Source: Corallococcus sp. EGB (lineage in GTDB: Bacteria > Myxococcota > Myxococcia > Myxococcales > Myxococcaceae). From it: a stretch of DNA of 64,000 nucleotides. The stretch lies in assembly GCF_019968905.1 (NCBI RefSeq), contig NZ_CP079946.1, positions 1,612,001-1,676,000 on the forward strand, given 5' to 3'. Below, piece after piece: positions 35,152 to 44,137 of the stretch (position 1 is its first letter; each line of letters begins with the position of its first letter). The position numbers and the translations under genes are program-made. The notes beneath the pieces were generated by a model. The model was not told the origin of the DNA and did not search any database. It worked only from the letters and a program-made list of their open reading frames with translations.

Positions 35152-37113
35152 TCAGGGCTTGGGGGCCGTGGCGGTGGCGGGCCGCAGGTAGCGGTCGAGG
35201 AACTCCAGGGTGCGCCGGTCGACCTCCGCCTCGTTCTTCTTCTTCTTGAAGCCGTGGCCCTCGTCGGGCAGCAGCAGGTACTCCACTGGGACGCCGTTCC
35301 TCTTCACCGCCGCGACGATGTCGTCGGACTCCGCCTGGAGGACGCGCGGATCATTGGCGCCCTGCACGACGAAGAGCGGCTTCTTGATGCGCTCCGCGTG
35401 GAAGAGAGGGGAGATCTCCCTGAGCATCGCCTCCTGCGTCTCCGGGTTGCCCATCTCCTGGAACATGGCCTGGCGGAAGGCGCCCCACTCGGGAGGCATG
35501 CTCTTGAGCGTGCGCAGCCAGTTGGAGGGGCCGAAGATGTCCACGCCCGCGTCGAAGGCGTCCGGGTGGAAGGCGAGCGCCGCGAGCACCATGTATCCGC
35601 CGTAGCTGCCCCCGAGGATGGCCACGCGCGAGCCGTCCACGTACGGCAGGCTCGCCAGGTACTTGCGCGCCTCCACGCAGTCGAGCAGCGGCTCCTTGCC
35701 GTGCTTCTGGTCGTCCGCCTTGAAGAAGGTCTTGCCGTAGCCCCGGCTGCCCCGGTTGTTGATGCCCAGCACCACGTAGCCGTGGTTGACCAGGTACTGG
35801 GCGAAGTTGTTGTAGCCCCGGGTCGTCTCTCCGCCCGGGCCTCCGTGCACGTAGACGATGGCGGGTGCCTTGTGCTCCGCCGTGGCCTGGTGCGGCTTGA
35901 AGAGCAGGTTGGGGATCTCCATTCCGTCGAAGGACTTGAAGCGCACCACCTGCGCGTCCACCAGGTCCTCGGGGTCGAGCTCGCGGCTCATCGTGTCCGT
36001 CAAGCGCGTGGTCTTCTTCGTGGCCAGGTCCTGGACATAGATGTTCGCGGAGGAGCGGTCCGTCTCCATCACGACCGCCAGCTGCTTCTCGTCACGGGAG
36101 AAGACGGCTTCGGAGATCATCCCAGCGGGGAATCCTGTCAGCGGAAGCTGGGTGCCTGCCTTCAGGTCATGCAGGCGCACCTCGTAGCCGGCGTCCACGT
36201 TGACGACGGAGACGCGGAACGCCCCCGAGTGGGAGAAGGCGGTGACGATGATGTCCCAGTCCGCCTTCTCCACGTCCTCCCACTTGCCGGCCTCCTTCGC
36301 CGGGCGCACCACGCGGGTGAACTCCGAGCCGTCGTCCGTGAGGACGTACAGCTCCCCGGTCACGGGATGGATGTCACCGACCTGATAGCGGGCCGCGCCC
36401 GTGTGGGGCGTGAGGTTCTTCATCGTCTTCGTCGCGACGTCGTAGCGCCACACGTTGCCGTCGGACGTGGTGGTGGCCTCCTCCAGCGCCACCCAGCTCT
36501 CGTCCGGGGCCACGGCGGCGACGCCGAACCCCTTGTCGTTCTGGACCAGGAGCTTGCGCGCGTACGTCTTCGCGTCATAGCGGTACACGTCCATGGCGCC
36601 CGGGTCGCGCTCGTTGGTGGTGATGTAGAACGCGCTGTCGTCGTGGCTGAAGCCCAGGAAACCGGCGGCGCCCTTCTTCATGGGCGTGAGGTCCTTCTCC
36701 TTGCCGTCCGGTGTGCGCACGTAGACGTGCGTCTGCTCATCGCCGCCCTTGTCCCGCTCGAAGAGGAAGCGGTTGTCGTGCGGGAAGGCGCCAACCACGT
36801 GGACGCTGTCCGTCTTCGAGCGCGTCAGCGCGGAGGGCTTGCCCCCGCCCACCGGCACGGTGTGGACGTTGATGATGCCGGACGCGTTCGACGAGAAGAG
36901 CAGCTGCTTGCCGTCCGAAGTGAAGACCGGGCTCATCACCTCCGTGGACCCCATGAACTGCTCCACCGTGTACTGCTTCGACGGACGGGTCACCGGCGCG
37001 TTCGCGGCCGGAGCGGGCCTGGGGGCCGGCGGGGCGGCGGGCGGCGCGGCTCCCAGCAAGGGCAGGAGCAGCGTTGGGGCAAGGACACGGGACAGGGACT
37101 TCCACGCGGGCAT
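35152..37113 (-). CDS. S9 family prolyl-oligopeptidase-type peptidase
   Basis: The 653-residue exported peptidase has a signal (to about residue 20: [15 protein letters not shown]) and a Pro/Ala linker. A seven-bladed propeller follows (about 55-390; blocks such as [16 protein letters not shown]), then an alpha/beta-hydrolase domain. The nucleophile is in GGSYGGYM, the Asp in NDPRVLQ and the His in [21 protein letters not shown] forms the oxyanion region. Such enzymes degrade peptides in the periplasm or outside. The ATG at 37113 is preferred over 37194 because it starts the signal peptide. Confidence 0.9.
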   Translation of the reverse strand: MPAWKSLSRVLAPTLLLPLLGAAPPAAPPAPRPAPAANAPVTRPSKQYTVEQFMGSTEVMSPVFTSDGKQLLFSSNASGIINVHTVPVGGGKPSALTRSKTDSVHVVGAFPHDNRFLFERDKGGDEQTHVYVRTPDGKEKDLTPMKKGAAGFLGFSHDDSAFYITTNERDPGAMDVYRYDAKTYARKLLVQNDKGFGVAAVAPDESWVALEEATTTSDGNVWRYDVATKTMKNLTPHTGAARYQVGDIHPVTGELYVLTDDGSEFTRVVRPAKEAGKWEDVEKADWDIIVTAFSHSGAFRVSVVNVDAGYEVRLHDLKAGTQLPLTGFPAGMISEAVFSRDEKQLAVVMETDRSSANIYVQDLATKKTTRLTDTMSRELDPEDLVDAQVVRFKSFDGMEIPNLLFKPHQATAEHKAPAIVYVHGGPGGETTRGYNNFAQYLVNHGYVVLGINNRGSRGYGKTFFKADDQKHGKEPLLDCVEARKYLASLPYVDGSRVAILGGSYGGYMVLAALAFHPDAFDAGVDIFGPSNWLRTLKSMPPEWGAFRQAMFQEMGNPETQEAMLREISPLFHAERIKKPLFVVQGANDPRVLQAESDDIVAAVKRNGVPVEYLLLPDEGHGFKKKKNEAEVDRRTLEFLDRYLRPATATAPKP

Positions 37114-37258
37114 GTGGCCTCCGGGGACGGCGGACCGGAGAACTCTGGCCCAGGCCCCGCCGGGTTCAAAAAGAGCGGGCGACAAACCTGACATAAGGCT
37201 GTCACGGGCCGGGGCGACATTGGGTGCGTTCCTTCAACGCGGCACCGGAGATTCCGCC

Positions 37259-37708
37259 ATGACCCAGAACGACCTGTCGAAGACCCTCCCCCTGCGCGGC
37301 CTGCACACCTACGCGGGCGGCTGCCTGTGCGGCGCCGTGCGTTACGAGGCCACCGTGGACCTGGCCGGTGTGACCCGCTGCAACTGCACCATCTGCATGA
37401 AGTACGGCTACGGCGGCGGCGTGGGGATGAAGCCGGACGCGTTCCGGCTGCTGAAGGGGCAGGACGCCCTCAAGAAGTACGGGCGCGACGGCAGCCCCAA
37501 CACCCGCAGCTTCTGCGGCCGCTGCGGCGTCGTGTGCTTCGGCGACGGCGACGTCCCGGAGCTGGGCGGGAAGTTCGTCTCCATCTACGTCAACACGCTG
37601 GATGACGTGGACCCGTCGCTGCTCACCTTCCAGTACTGGGACGGCCGGCACGACAACTGGGCGGCGGGTACGCGGCCCACGCCGTGGCCCTTCCAGGCCG
37701 CCGCCTGA
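37259..37708 (+). CDS. GFA (CENP-V/glutathione-dependent formaldehyde-activating) family protein
   Basis: The 149-residue protein carries the GFA zinc sites: GGCLCGAVRYEA, CNCTICMKYG and FCGRCGVVCFG, that is CxC, CxxC and CxxC spacing. The family includes enzymes adding glutathione to formaldehyde, but most bacterial members are uncharacterised. Normal length, no signal. It converges on the FAD dehydrogenase gene, with a hairpin between. Confidence 0.85.
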   Translation: MTQNDLSKTLPLRGLHTYAGGCLCGAVRYEATVDLAGVTRCNCTICMKYGYGGGVGMKPDAFRLLKGQDALKKYGRDGSPNTRSFCGRCGVVCFGDGDVPELGGKFVSIYVNTLDDVDPSLLTFQYWDGRHDNWAAGTRPTPWPFQAAA

Positions 37709-37718
37709 AGACGCCAGG

Positions 37719-37751
37719 GACGGGCGCGGGCCTTCAGCGCCCCTGCCCGTC
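37719..37751. terminator. Hairpin between convergent GFA and FAD-dehydrogenase genes
   Basis: GACGGGC (37719-37725) pairs with GCCCGTC (37745-37751), and GGGCGC (37722-37727)/GCGCCC (37737-37742) offers an alternative stem. It lies in the 54-bp gap between two stop codons. No T tract is seen; the call rests on placement and stem strength. Confidence 0.4.
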
Positions 37752-37762
37752 ACCGGTCGTGA

Positions 37763-39418
37763 CTACACATTCCCCGCGGCGGCCCGGCCCGCGGCGCGCC
37801 CGGAGAAGATGCAGCCGCCGAGGAACGTCCCTTCGAGGGCGCGGTAGCCGTGGACGCCACCGCCTCCGAAGCCGGCCACCTCGCCTGCCGCATAGAGCCC
37901 TGGGATGGTCTTCCCCTGGGCGTTGAAGACGCGGCCCTGGAGGTCGGTCTCGAAGCCACCCAGCGTCTTGCGCGTGAGGATGTTCAGCTTCACGCCGATG
38001 AGCGGCCCCGCGGCGGGGTCCAGGATGCGGTGCGGCTTCGCGGTGCGCACCAGCTTGTCGCCCCGGTAGTTGCGCGCCTGCCGGATGGCGGCCAGCTGCA
38101 AGTCCTTGCTGAACGGGTTGTCCATCTGGAGGTCGCGGGCCTTCACCTCGCGCTCCACGGTGGCGAAGTCCAGCAGCGGCGTCTCCGTCTTCGCGTTCAT
38201 CCCGGCGACCAGGTCGCGCAGGTTGTCGGAGACGACGAAGTCCTCGCCCTTCTCCTTGAAGGCCTCCACCGGGCCCATGGCCTTCTTGCCCACGGCGCGG
38301 TTGAGCACGCCCAGCCAGTCCTTGCCGGTGAGGTCCGGGTTCTGCTCGGAGCCGGAGAGCGCGAACTCCTTCTTGATGATCCACTGGTTGAGGATGAACC
38401 AGGTGTGCTCGTGGCCCGCCTTGAGGATGTGCTCCAGCGTGCCCAGCGTGTCGAAGCCGGGGAACAGCGGCGGCGGCAGGCGCTTGCCGGTGGCGTCCAG
38501 CCACAGCGAGCTGGGGCCCGGGAGGATGCGGATGCCGTGACGGGGCCAGATGGGGTTCCAGTTCCGCAGGCCCTCCGTGTAGTGCCACATGCGGTCGCGG
38601 TTGATGAGGCGTCCGCCCGCGGCCTCCGTGATGGCGATCATCCGGCCGTCCACGTGGTCGGGCACGCCCTGGATCATGAACTTCGGCGCGGGGCCCATGC
38701 GCTGGGGCCATGCCTTGCGCACGAGCTCGTGGTTGCCGCCGATGCCGCCGGATGTGACGATGACCGCGCCCGCGCGCAATTCGAAGTCACCCGTCGTCAC
38801 GCGCGAGCTGCTGACGCCGCGAGGGACGTCCGTGGGCTCCAGCACCTTGCCGCGCACGCCCACCACCGCGCCGTCCTGTGTGAGCAGTTCGTCCACGCGG
38901 TGGCGGAAGAGGAAGGTGAGGGTGCCCTTCGCTTCCGCGGCCCTGGCCCGGCGCACGAAGGGCTCCAGCACGCCGGGGCCGGTGCCCCAGGTGACATGGA
39001 AGCGGGGGACGGAGTTGCCGTGGCCCACGGCGCCGTAGCCGCCGCGCTCCGCCCAGCCCACCACGGGGAACCAGCTCATGCCCTGCTGGACCAGCCAGGG
39101 GCGCATCTCGCCCGCGGCGAAGTCGACGAAGGCCTCCGCCCACTTGCGCGGCCAGTGGTCCTCCTCTCGGTCGAAGCCCGCGGTGCCCATCCAGTCCTCG
39201 AGCGCGAGCGCGTGGGAGTCCTTGATGCCCATGCGCCGCTGCTCGGGCGAGTCCACGAGGAACAGGCCGCCGAACGACCAGAACGCCTGGCCGCCCAGGT
39301 TCTGCGGCCCCTCCTGGTCCACCACGGCGACGCGCTTGCCCGCGTCCGCGAGCTCCGTCGCGGCCACGAGCCCCGCGAGCCCTCCGCCCACGACGATGAC
39401 ATCCACTCCCTGTCCCAT
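37763..39418 (-). CDS. FAD-dependent dehydrogenase (KstD/fumarate-reductase flavoprotein family)
   Basis: The 551-residue flavoprotein starts with DVIVVGGGLAGLVAATELA (FAD dinucleotide motif) and NLGGQAFWSFGG. It has the GGIGGNHELV and LYAAGEVAGFGGGGVHGYRALEGTFLGGCIFSG motifs of the succinate-dehydrogenase/fumarate-reductase/KstD superfamily. Family members include 3-ketosteroid dehydrogenases and urocanate-type reductases. No signal peptide. The true substrate is unknown. It is divergent from the DUF1059 gene. Confidence 0.82.
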   Translation of the reverse strand: MGQGVDVIVVGGGLAGLVAATELADAGKRVAVVDQEGPQNLGGQAFWSFGGLFLVDSPEQRRMGIKDSHALALEDWMGTAGFDREEDHWPRKWAEAFVDFAAGEMRPWLVQQGMSWFPVVGWAERGGYGAVGHGNSVPRFHVTWGTGPGVLEPFVRRARAAEAKGTLTFLFRHRVDELLTQDGAVVGVRGKVLEPTDVPRGVSSSRVTTGDFELRAGAVIVTSGGIGGNHELVRKAWPQRMGPAPKFMIQGVPDHVDGRMIAITEAAGGRLINRDRMWHYTEGLRNWNPIWPRHGIRILPGPSSLWLDATGKRLPPPLFPGFDTLGTLEHILKAGHEHTWFILNQWIIKKEFALSGSEQNPDLTGKDWLGVLNRAVGKKAMGPVEAFKEKGEDFVVSDNLRDLVAGMNAKTETPLLDFATVEREVKARDLQMDNPFSKDLQLAAIRQARNYRGDKLVRTAKPHRILDPAAGPLIGVKLNILTRKTLGGFETDLQGRVFNAQGKTIPGLYAAGEVAGFGGGGVHGYRALEGTFLGGCIFSGRAAGRAAAGNV

Positions 39419-39520
39419 GCCGTGCCTCCCGGTAGCGATTGGCGCGCGGATGATAGCGGTTCAGGAAGATTGCGCGGGGGCCTTCACATGCGCACCTCAA
39501 AAGCAGGAGGTGACTCAGCC

Positions 39521-39748
39521 ATGTCACGCAAGACCATGGATTGCCGGGAGGCCCCCAATGAGGCCCACTGCACGCTGACCATCACCGGCGAGGAGGACGA
39601 GGTGATGCGGGCGGCGGTCGACCACGCGGTGTCCGTCCACGGTGAGAAGGACGGCCCTGAGCTGCGCGAGATGATCCACGCCTCGCTCAAGGATGAAGGG
39701 GCACCCCTGCGCGGCTCCGGCGCGGAGCAGCGGCCGGCCATGCAGTGA
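39521..39748 (+). CDS. DUF1059 family small protein
   Basis: A 75-residue protein that matches DUF1059: KTMDCREAPNEAHCTLTITG, then DEVMRAAVDHAVSVHGEKD and LREMIHASLKDE. Two Cys are conserved (in DCRE and HCTL). The family is of unknown function. The ATG at 39521 has AGGAGG upstream with a 9-base spacer; the longer forward frame before it is a shadow of the FAD gene. Confidence 0.7.
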   Translation: MSRKTMDCREAPNEAHCTLTITGEEDEVMRAAVDHAVSVHGEKDGPELREMIHASLKDEGAPLRGSGAEQRPAMQ

Positions 39749-39824
39749 GGCGGCCTCCCAGACGCCAGGCGGCGCCCCGCGACGGGCCGGGCACCGCGGC
39801 GCTCCGGAGGGTAGACTCCCGCGC

Positions 39825-40529
39825 ATGGAATCCGGAGCGAAGGGCAGCACGGGACCGCTGGGCCACGACGCCGCCGCCTACGCGCAGCGTCAGGAGGGAC
39901 TGTCCCCGGAGCCGCTGCGGGACGCGGCCTGGACCGTGGCGGGGCAGCGGGCCTTCGGCGTGGTGCTCGACGTGGGCTCGGGCAGCGGCGGGTGGATCCG
40001 CCGGCTGCGACAGAACCCGGCCATCGAGCGCATCCTCAGCACGGACATCCACGACGCGGGCGCCAGCCGTCTGCCGGGCGTGGAGTTCCAGCAGCGGGAC
40101 GTGTCGCGTGACGCGCTGCCGTGGGGTGACGCGTCGGTGGACTGGGTGTTCGCCATTGAGGTGCTGGAGCACCTGGCCAACCCGCGCCACTTCGTGAAGG
40201 AGGCCTTCCGCGTCCTCAAGCCCGGAGGCCACCTCTTCTTCACCACGCCGAACAACGACAGCCTGACCGCGCGGCTGTCCTTCCTGGTCCGGGGCTACTT
40301 CCCCGCGTTCTGCGACCAGGACTACCGCGACTCCGGGCACATCACCCCGATTACGGAGCTGGACGCGCGGCGCATGGCCGTGGAGGCAGGCTTCCAGTCC
40401 ATCGAGTTCGACTACCCGCTGCCCGGGCGCATTCCGCGCAGCAGCGTGTACTGGCAGCGCTTCCTGCCCGGGCTGCGCGGCCGGTGGTGGAGCGATGGGC
40501 TGTTCGCGCTGCTGACCCGGCCCCGCTGA
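39825..40529 (+). CDS. SAM-dependent class I methyltransferase
   Basis: A 234-residue soluble methyltransferase with motif I VLDVGSGSGGWIRRL, acidic loop LSTDIHDAG, post-motif VEFQQRDVS, and DWVFAIEVLEHLANPRHFVKEAFRVLKPGGHL (methyltransferase-11 core). The C-terminal YPLPGRIPRSSVYWQRF part is not typical of a known subgroup. Substrate unknown. It is preceded by a Gly/Arg-rich 76-bp gap. Confidence 0.8.
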   Translation: MESGAKGSTGPLGHDAAAYAQRQEGLSPEPLRDAAWTVAGQRAFGVVLDVGSGSGGWIRRLRQNPAIERILSTDIHDAGASRLPGVEFQQRDVSRDALPWGDASVDWVFAIEVLEHLANPRHFVKEAFRVLKPGGHLFFTTPNNDSLTARLSFLVRGYFPAFCDQDYRDSGHITPITELDARRMAVEAGFQSIEFDYPLPGRIPRSSVYWQRFLPGLRGRWWSDGLFALLTRPR

Positions 40530-40602
40530 AAAGACGCGCGACAGGACTGGCCGCCTGTTCAGTCTCCGTGGTAGCCCTGCCGTGAACCCACGAGGAGCGC
40601 GG

Positions 40603-41169
40603 ATGCAACAGCGGTGTTTCTGGGCGGGGAATGATCCGCTGTATCAGGCCTACCACGACGAGGAGTGGGGCGTGCCCGTGCGCGACAGCCGCGCGCTCTG
40701 GGAGATGCTGATGTTGGAGGGCTTCCAGGCGGGGCTCGCGTGGATCGTCATCCTGCGCAAGCGCGACGCCTTCCGGAAGGCCTTCAAGGGCTTCGACCCG
40801 AAGGTGGTGGCGCGCTTCACGGAGAAGGACGTCACGCGCCTGCTGGCGGACGAGGGCATCGTGCGGGCGCGCGCGAAGATTGAAGCGACCATCGGCAACG
40901 CGCGCGCCTACCTGAAGATGCAGGAGGCGGGCGAGGACTTCTCCACGTTCGTCTGGGGCATGGCGGGCGGAAAGCCCATCCGCAATGCGTGGAAGGGGCG
41001 GGGCGACGTGCCGGCGAAGACGCCGCTGTCGGAGGCGTACTCCAAGGCCTTCAAGCAGCGCGGCTTCAAGTTCGTGGGGCCCGTCATCGTCTACGCGTGG
41101 ATGCAGGCCACGGGCATCGTGGACGACCACACCGTGGACTGCTTCCGCCACGGCGTGCGGCACCGCTGA
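40603..41169 (+). CDS. tag: DNA-3-methyladenine glycosylase I
   Basis: Tag removes 3-methyladenine from alkylated DNA. The 188-residue protein has the zinc site of this family: the Cys in QRCFWAG and HTVDCFRH at the end (His-x3-Cys-x2-His). It also has YHDEEWGVPVRDSRALWEML and LEGFQAGLAWIVILRKR with the glutamate that recognises the base. The ATG at 40603 follows GAGGAG; a GTG at 40582 is also possible. Confidence 0.93.
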   Translation: MQQRCFWAGNDPLYQAYHDEEWGVPVRDSRALWEMLMLEGFQAGLAWIVILRKRDAFRKAFKGFDPKVVARFTEKDVTRLLADEGIVRARAKIEATIGNARAYLKMQEAGEDFSTFVWGMAGGKPIRNAWKGRGDVPAKTPLSEAYSKAFKQRGFKFVGPVIVYAWMQATGIVDDHTVDCFRHGVRHR

Positions 41170-41258
41170 GCGCGAAGCGTTGACCTGGGAGGGCTTGTGG
41201 CGCCGTGGGGACCTGGTGGATGTCCGCGGTGCGGATTCGAAGGGAAGGGAGACACGGA

Positions 41259-41651
41259 ATGCGGCTCAGTGTGATGAGCGTGATGGTGAATGATCAGGCC
41301 CGGGCCCTGAAGTTCTACACGGAGGTCCTGGGCTTCGTGCTGAAGGTGGACGTCCCGGTGGGCGCGGGGGGCGACCGGTGGCTGACCGTCGTCTCTCCGG
41401 ACGCGCAGGAGGGCACGCAGTTGTTGCTGGAGCCCATGGGTTTTCCGCCCTCGCGCGTGTACCAGAAGGCGCTGTTCGACGCGGGCATCCCGGCGGCGTC
41501 GTTCGGCGTCGACGACTGCCAGGCGGAATATGAGCGCATGGTGAAGCTCGGCGCGGTGTTCAAGAGCAAGCCCGCCAACATGGGCCCCGTCACCGTCGCC
41601 GTCCTCGAGGACACCTGCGGCAACCTCATCCAGATCGCGCAGATGATGTAG
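41259..41651 (+). CDS. VOC family (glyoxalase-like) protein
   Basis: The 130-residue protein is a tandem beta-alpha-beta-beta-beta fold: MRLSVMSVMVNDQARALKFYTEVLGF, LLLEPMG, and VAVLEDTCGNLIQI. The final D-x-G-N and C-terminal acidic position look like a metal site, but only some ligands are evident. Function is open: isomerase, dioxygenase, resistance protein or binding protein. ATG 41259 has GGGAG 8 bases upstream. Confidence 0.78.
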   Translation: MRLSVMSVMVNDQARALKFYTEVLGFVLKVDVPVGAGGDRWLTVVSPDAQEGTQLLLEPMGFPPSRVYQKALFDAGIPAASFGVDDCQAEYERMVKLGAVFKSKPANMGPVTVAVLEDTCGNLIQIAQMM

Positions 41652-41691
41652 CCGGCCCTGGCCTCCGGGGGCGTTGCGCTACGCTGGGACC

Positions 41692-42774
41692 ATGTCTTCG
41701 GAGCGCAACAGGGGCCGTGTCCGCACGGTGGAGGAATGGCTGGAGCGACTCTCCTCGCGGGATGTGAACGCACGCGAGGAGGCGCTGTCGGCGTTGGAGG
41801 AGTCGCTGGTGTCCGGGGCGCCGGAGTCGCGGGAGCGGACCGCCCGGGCGCTGCTGGAGGAACTGGGACGGCCCGGGACGGCGGCGGTGGAGCCGGTGCT
41901 GTTCCTGTTGCAGCGCAGCTGGTGGCCCCCGCAGGCGAGCCTCGCCGGGCTCGCCGTCAAGAACGTGGTGGAGGTGCTCGCGCGCATGGAGGCCGAAGCT
42001 CCGGCGCTGGAGCACGCCGCGAGCGTGCTCACCTTCGTGTGCCGGGTGGACCCGTCCTGGCTCCGCGCGCTGGACGGGCTGTTCCAGCACCCGGAGGCCT
42101 CGGTCCGCGCCGCCATGGCGCGCGTCGTGGGCCGCCTGGGAAACGCGGCGGCGCCGGCGCTGCCCAGGCTGCTGGAGCTCCTGGAGGATGACGAGCCCGT
42201 GGCCCTCTCCGCGCTGGAGTCCCTGGCGGCGCTGGCCCTGCTGGCGCCGGACCTCACCGCGCCCCGGTTGCTGGAGGTGGTGCGCGGGTCGGACGGCGCG
42301 CGCCTCTACCTGGCCCTGGTGACCCTGCGGGGCATGCTGGATGAGTTGTCCCTGGATGAACTGCCCGTGCCCGCCTTGCCGGACCTGGAGCCAACGTTGC
42401 TGCGCACGCTGACCGCGCCGGAAGCGCCCATCCGGCAGGAGGTGGCGTCCCTGCTGGGATTGAGCGGCCCCTTGTCGCCCGCCGCCATCGCTGCCCTGCG
42501 CGAGCACCTCCGGGACGAGAGCCCCCACGTCGCGGCCCGCTCCGCCGTGGCGCTGGTGCGCTCCGGCGCTCCGGCGGCGGAGGCTCTCTTTCTGCTGAAG
42601 GGCCAGTTGGGGCCGGCCGCATCGCGCGAGCTCCAGGAGGCCGCGGTGGCCGCGCTGGAGGAGGCGGGCCCGGCCCGACTGGGCCGGGCGAAGGGGATGC
42701 TGGAGACGGTCGCTCGCGACGCGTCGGGGCTCACGCGCGAGGCGCTCTTCGAGCTGTTGGGGCAGATCCCCTGA
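41692..42774 (+). CDS. HEAT-repeat protein
   Basis: A 360-residue all-helical protein made of HEAT-like repeats of about 30-37 residues, for example EASVRAAMARVVGRLGNAAAPALPRLLELL, with DDEPVALSALESLAALALL following. No catalytic motif, signal or membrane segment. It is probably a scaffold or protein-protein adapter. A short palindrome follows its stop. Confidence 0.7.
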   Translation: MSSERNRGRVRTVEEWLERLSSRDVNAREEALSALEESLVSGAPESRERTARALLEELGRPGTAAVEPVLFLLQRSWWPPQASLAGLAVKNVVEVLARMEAEAPALEHAASVLTFVCRVDPSWLRALDGLFQHPEASVRAAMARVVGRLGNAAAPALPRLLELLEDDEPVALSALESLAALALLAPDLTAPRLLEVVRGSDGARLYLALVTLRGMLDELSLDELPVPALPDLEPTLLRTLTAPEAPIRQEVASLLGLSGPLSPAAIAALREHLRDESPHVAARSAVALVRSGAPAAEALFLLKGQLGPAASRELQEAAVAALEEAGPARLGRAKGMLETVARDASGLTREALFELLGQIP

Positions 42775-42786
42775 GCGCACGTGCGC
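42775..42786. terminator. 12-bp palindrome between convergent HEAT and chitinase genes
   Basis: GCGCACGTGCGC exactly fills most of the 16-bp gap between the two stop codons. It can form only a 4-bp stem, so its role as a terminator is weak. Confidence 0.2.
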
Positions 42787-42790
42787 GCCG

Positions 42791-44008
42791 TCAGCACTCC
42801 AGGTTGGCGCCGGGGCTCACGCCGAGCAGCGAGCAGAAGTACTTGTAGGCGTCCACGCGGCTCTTCACCTGGGCGGGGTTGCGGCCGTTGCACTCCAGCG
42901 AGCCGTTGAGGGTGCGGATGGTCTCACCGAAGCCCGCGCCGTTCACCATGGCGTTGTGCGCCGTCATGGAGCCCGCGCCCGTCTGCGTGGTCCAGAACCA
43001 GAAGCCCGAGCGCCACGAGGCGTTCGCGTCCTGGGCCAGCAGCTCCGGGTTCGCCTGGAGCGGCAGTCCCAGCGCGTTGCCCGCCGCGCAGTAGTTGCCG
43101 TTCCACGACAGCTGCATGGGGCCGCGGCCGAAGTACTTCTTGTTCGGCGCGCAGGTGCAGCCCGGCGGCCCCCACGACGTGTCGCAGTAGGAGCTCGTCT
43201 GGTTGATCTCCTCGATGTAGACGAGCCCGCCCGTCTCATGTGAGGCATTGGCCAGGAAGGCGGCCACCTCGCGCTTGCGAGTGTCCGTGTCTCCCGTGGT
43301 CGCCAGGCCCGGGAAGGTGTTCGCGGCGGCGATGAGCGCGTCGTAGGTGTAGAAGCCGTTGCGGTTGGGGAACATGGTGTTGAACGTGTCGCGGGTGAGG
43401 ATGCCCGCGAAGCCCGTGCCGCCGCCTCCACCGCCGCCGGAGACCAGGTCGAACGTCCAGCGCTGGTTGTCGCGGTCCGGATAGAAGGGGTACTGGACGA
43501 TGAGCGTGCCGTTGTCCGGCGAGCCCCACGACAGGTCCATGGCCATGCCCGTGTGGCGCGGGTGGAAGCTGAACTGCACGCCGCCCCGGTTGATGAACTG
43601 GAACTGCTGGTTGGCGCCGCCCACGTAGGTCCACTGGTGGAGGACCGCGTTCTCCGCGGTGCTGACGCCCTCGATGTCCAGGGCCTTGCCGCTGTTGACG
43701 TTGATGATCTTGTAGAACCCGCCCGACGTGGGCGAGATGTGGAACTTCTGCGCGTTGGTGCCGTTGCAGTCCCACTGCTGCACCTTCGCGCCGTCGGCCG
43801 TGCTGGAGGACGCCACGTCGATGCACTTGTTCGTCCGCACGGAGCGGATGACGTAGTCCCCCTCCGTGATGGTGGACACGACGGCGGCGCTCTCCACCTG
43901 GCCGACGGCTGCTTGCGCGGTGTCTCCGGTCTCCGGCCCCGAACAGCCCGCCAGCGCGCCCACGACTCCCAGCAACGACAGACCGCGGATGACTCCCTTG
44001 TGGCTCAT
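42791..44008 (-). CDS. RICIN-lectin / GH19 chitinase lipoprotein
   Basis: A 405-residue lipoprotein (lipobox VGALAGC, Cys22). A RICIN beta-trefoil with QxW repeats spans 48-190 (QQWD, HQWTY, QRWTF), then a Gly linker (191-197) and a GH19 chitinase domain (200-405). The catalytic Glu258 lies in ASHETGG, the second acidic residue in YIEEINQTSSYC, and YFGRGPMQLSWNGNY is conserved. It should cut chitin or possibly bacterial wall polymers at the cell surface, fitting a predator. The ATG at 44008 has GGGAG 5-6 bases upstream. Confidence 0.88.
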   Translation of the reverse strand: MSHKGVIRGLSLLGVVGALAGCSGPETGDTAQAAVGQVESAAVVSTITEGDYVIRSVRTNKCIDVASSSTADGAKVQQWDCNGTNAQKFHISPTSGGFYKIINVNSGKALDIEGVSTAENAVLHQWTYVGGANQQFQFINRGGVQFSFHPRHTGMAMDLSWGSPDNGTLIVQYPFYPDRDNQRWTFDLVSGGGGGGGTGFAGILTRDTFNTMFPNRNGFYTYDALIAAANTFPGLATTGDTDTRKREVAAFLANASHETGGLVYIEEINQTSSYCDTSWGPPGCTCAPNKKYFGRGPMQLSWNGNYCAAGNALGLPLQANPELLAQDANASWRSGFWFWTTQTGAGSMTAHNAMVNGAGFGETIRTLNGSLECNGRNPAQVKSRVDAYKYFCSLLGVSPGANLEC

Positions 44009-44076
44009 GACGTCTCCCATGGGTACCGCCAGCAGGTGGAGGAACTCCTGGGAGGTGGATTCATACATCCCAGGTG

Positions 44077-44103
44077 AACTTTGTTTTCTGGATGAACAAA
44101 GTT
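44077..44103. promoter_or_regulatory. AT-rich inverted repeat upstream of the chitinase gene
   Basis: AACTTTGTT (44077-44085) and AACAAAGTT (44095-44103) are perfect 9-bp arms around a 9-base spacer, about 70-95 bases before the chitinase ATG in the gap after the DJ-1 gene. No GC stem or T tract suggests a terminator. An operator for a dimeric regulator is the more natural reading. Confidence 0.55.
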
Positions 44104-44137
44104 TCCCGGGATTCATGCCATTGGGCCTGGTATCCAG

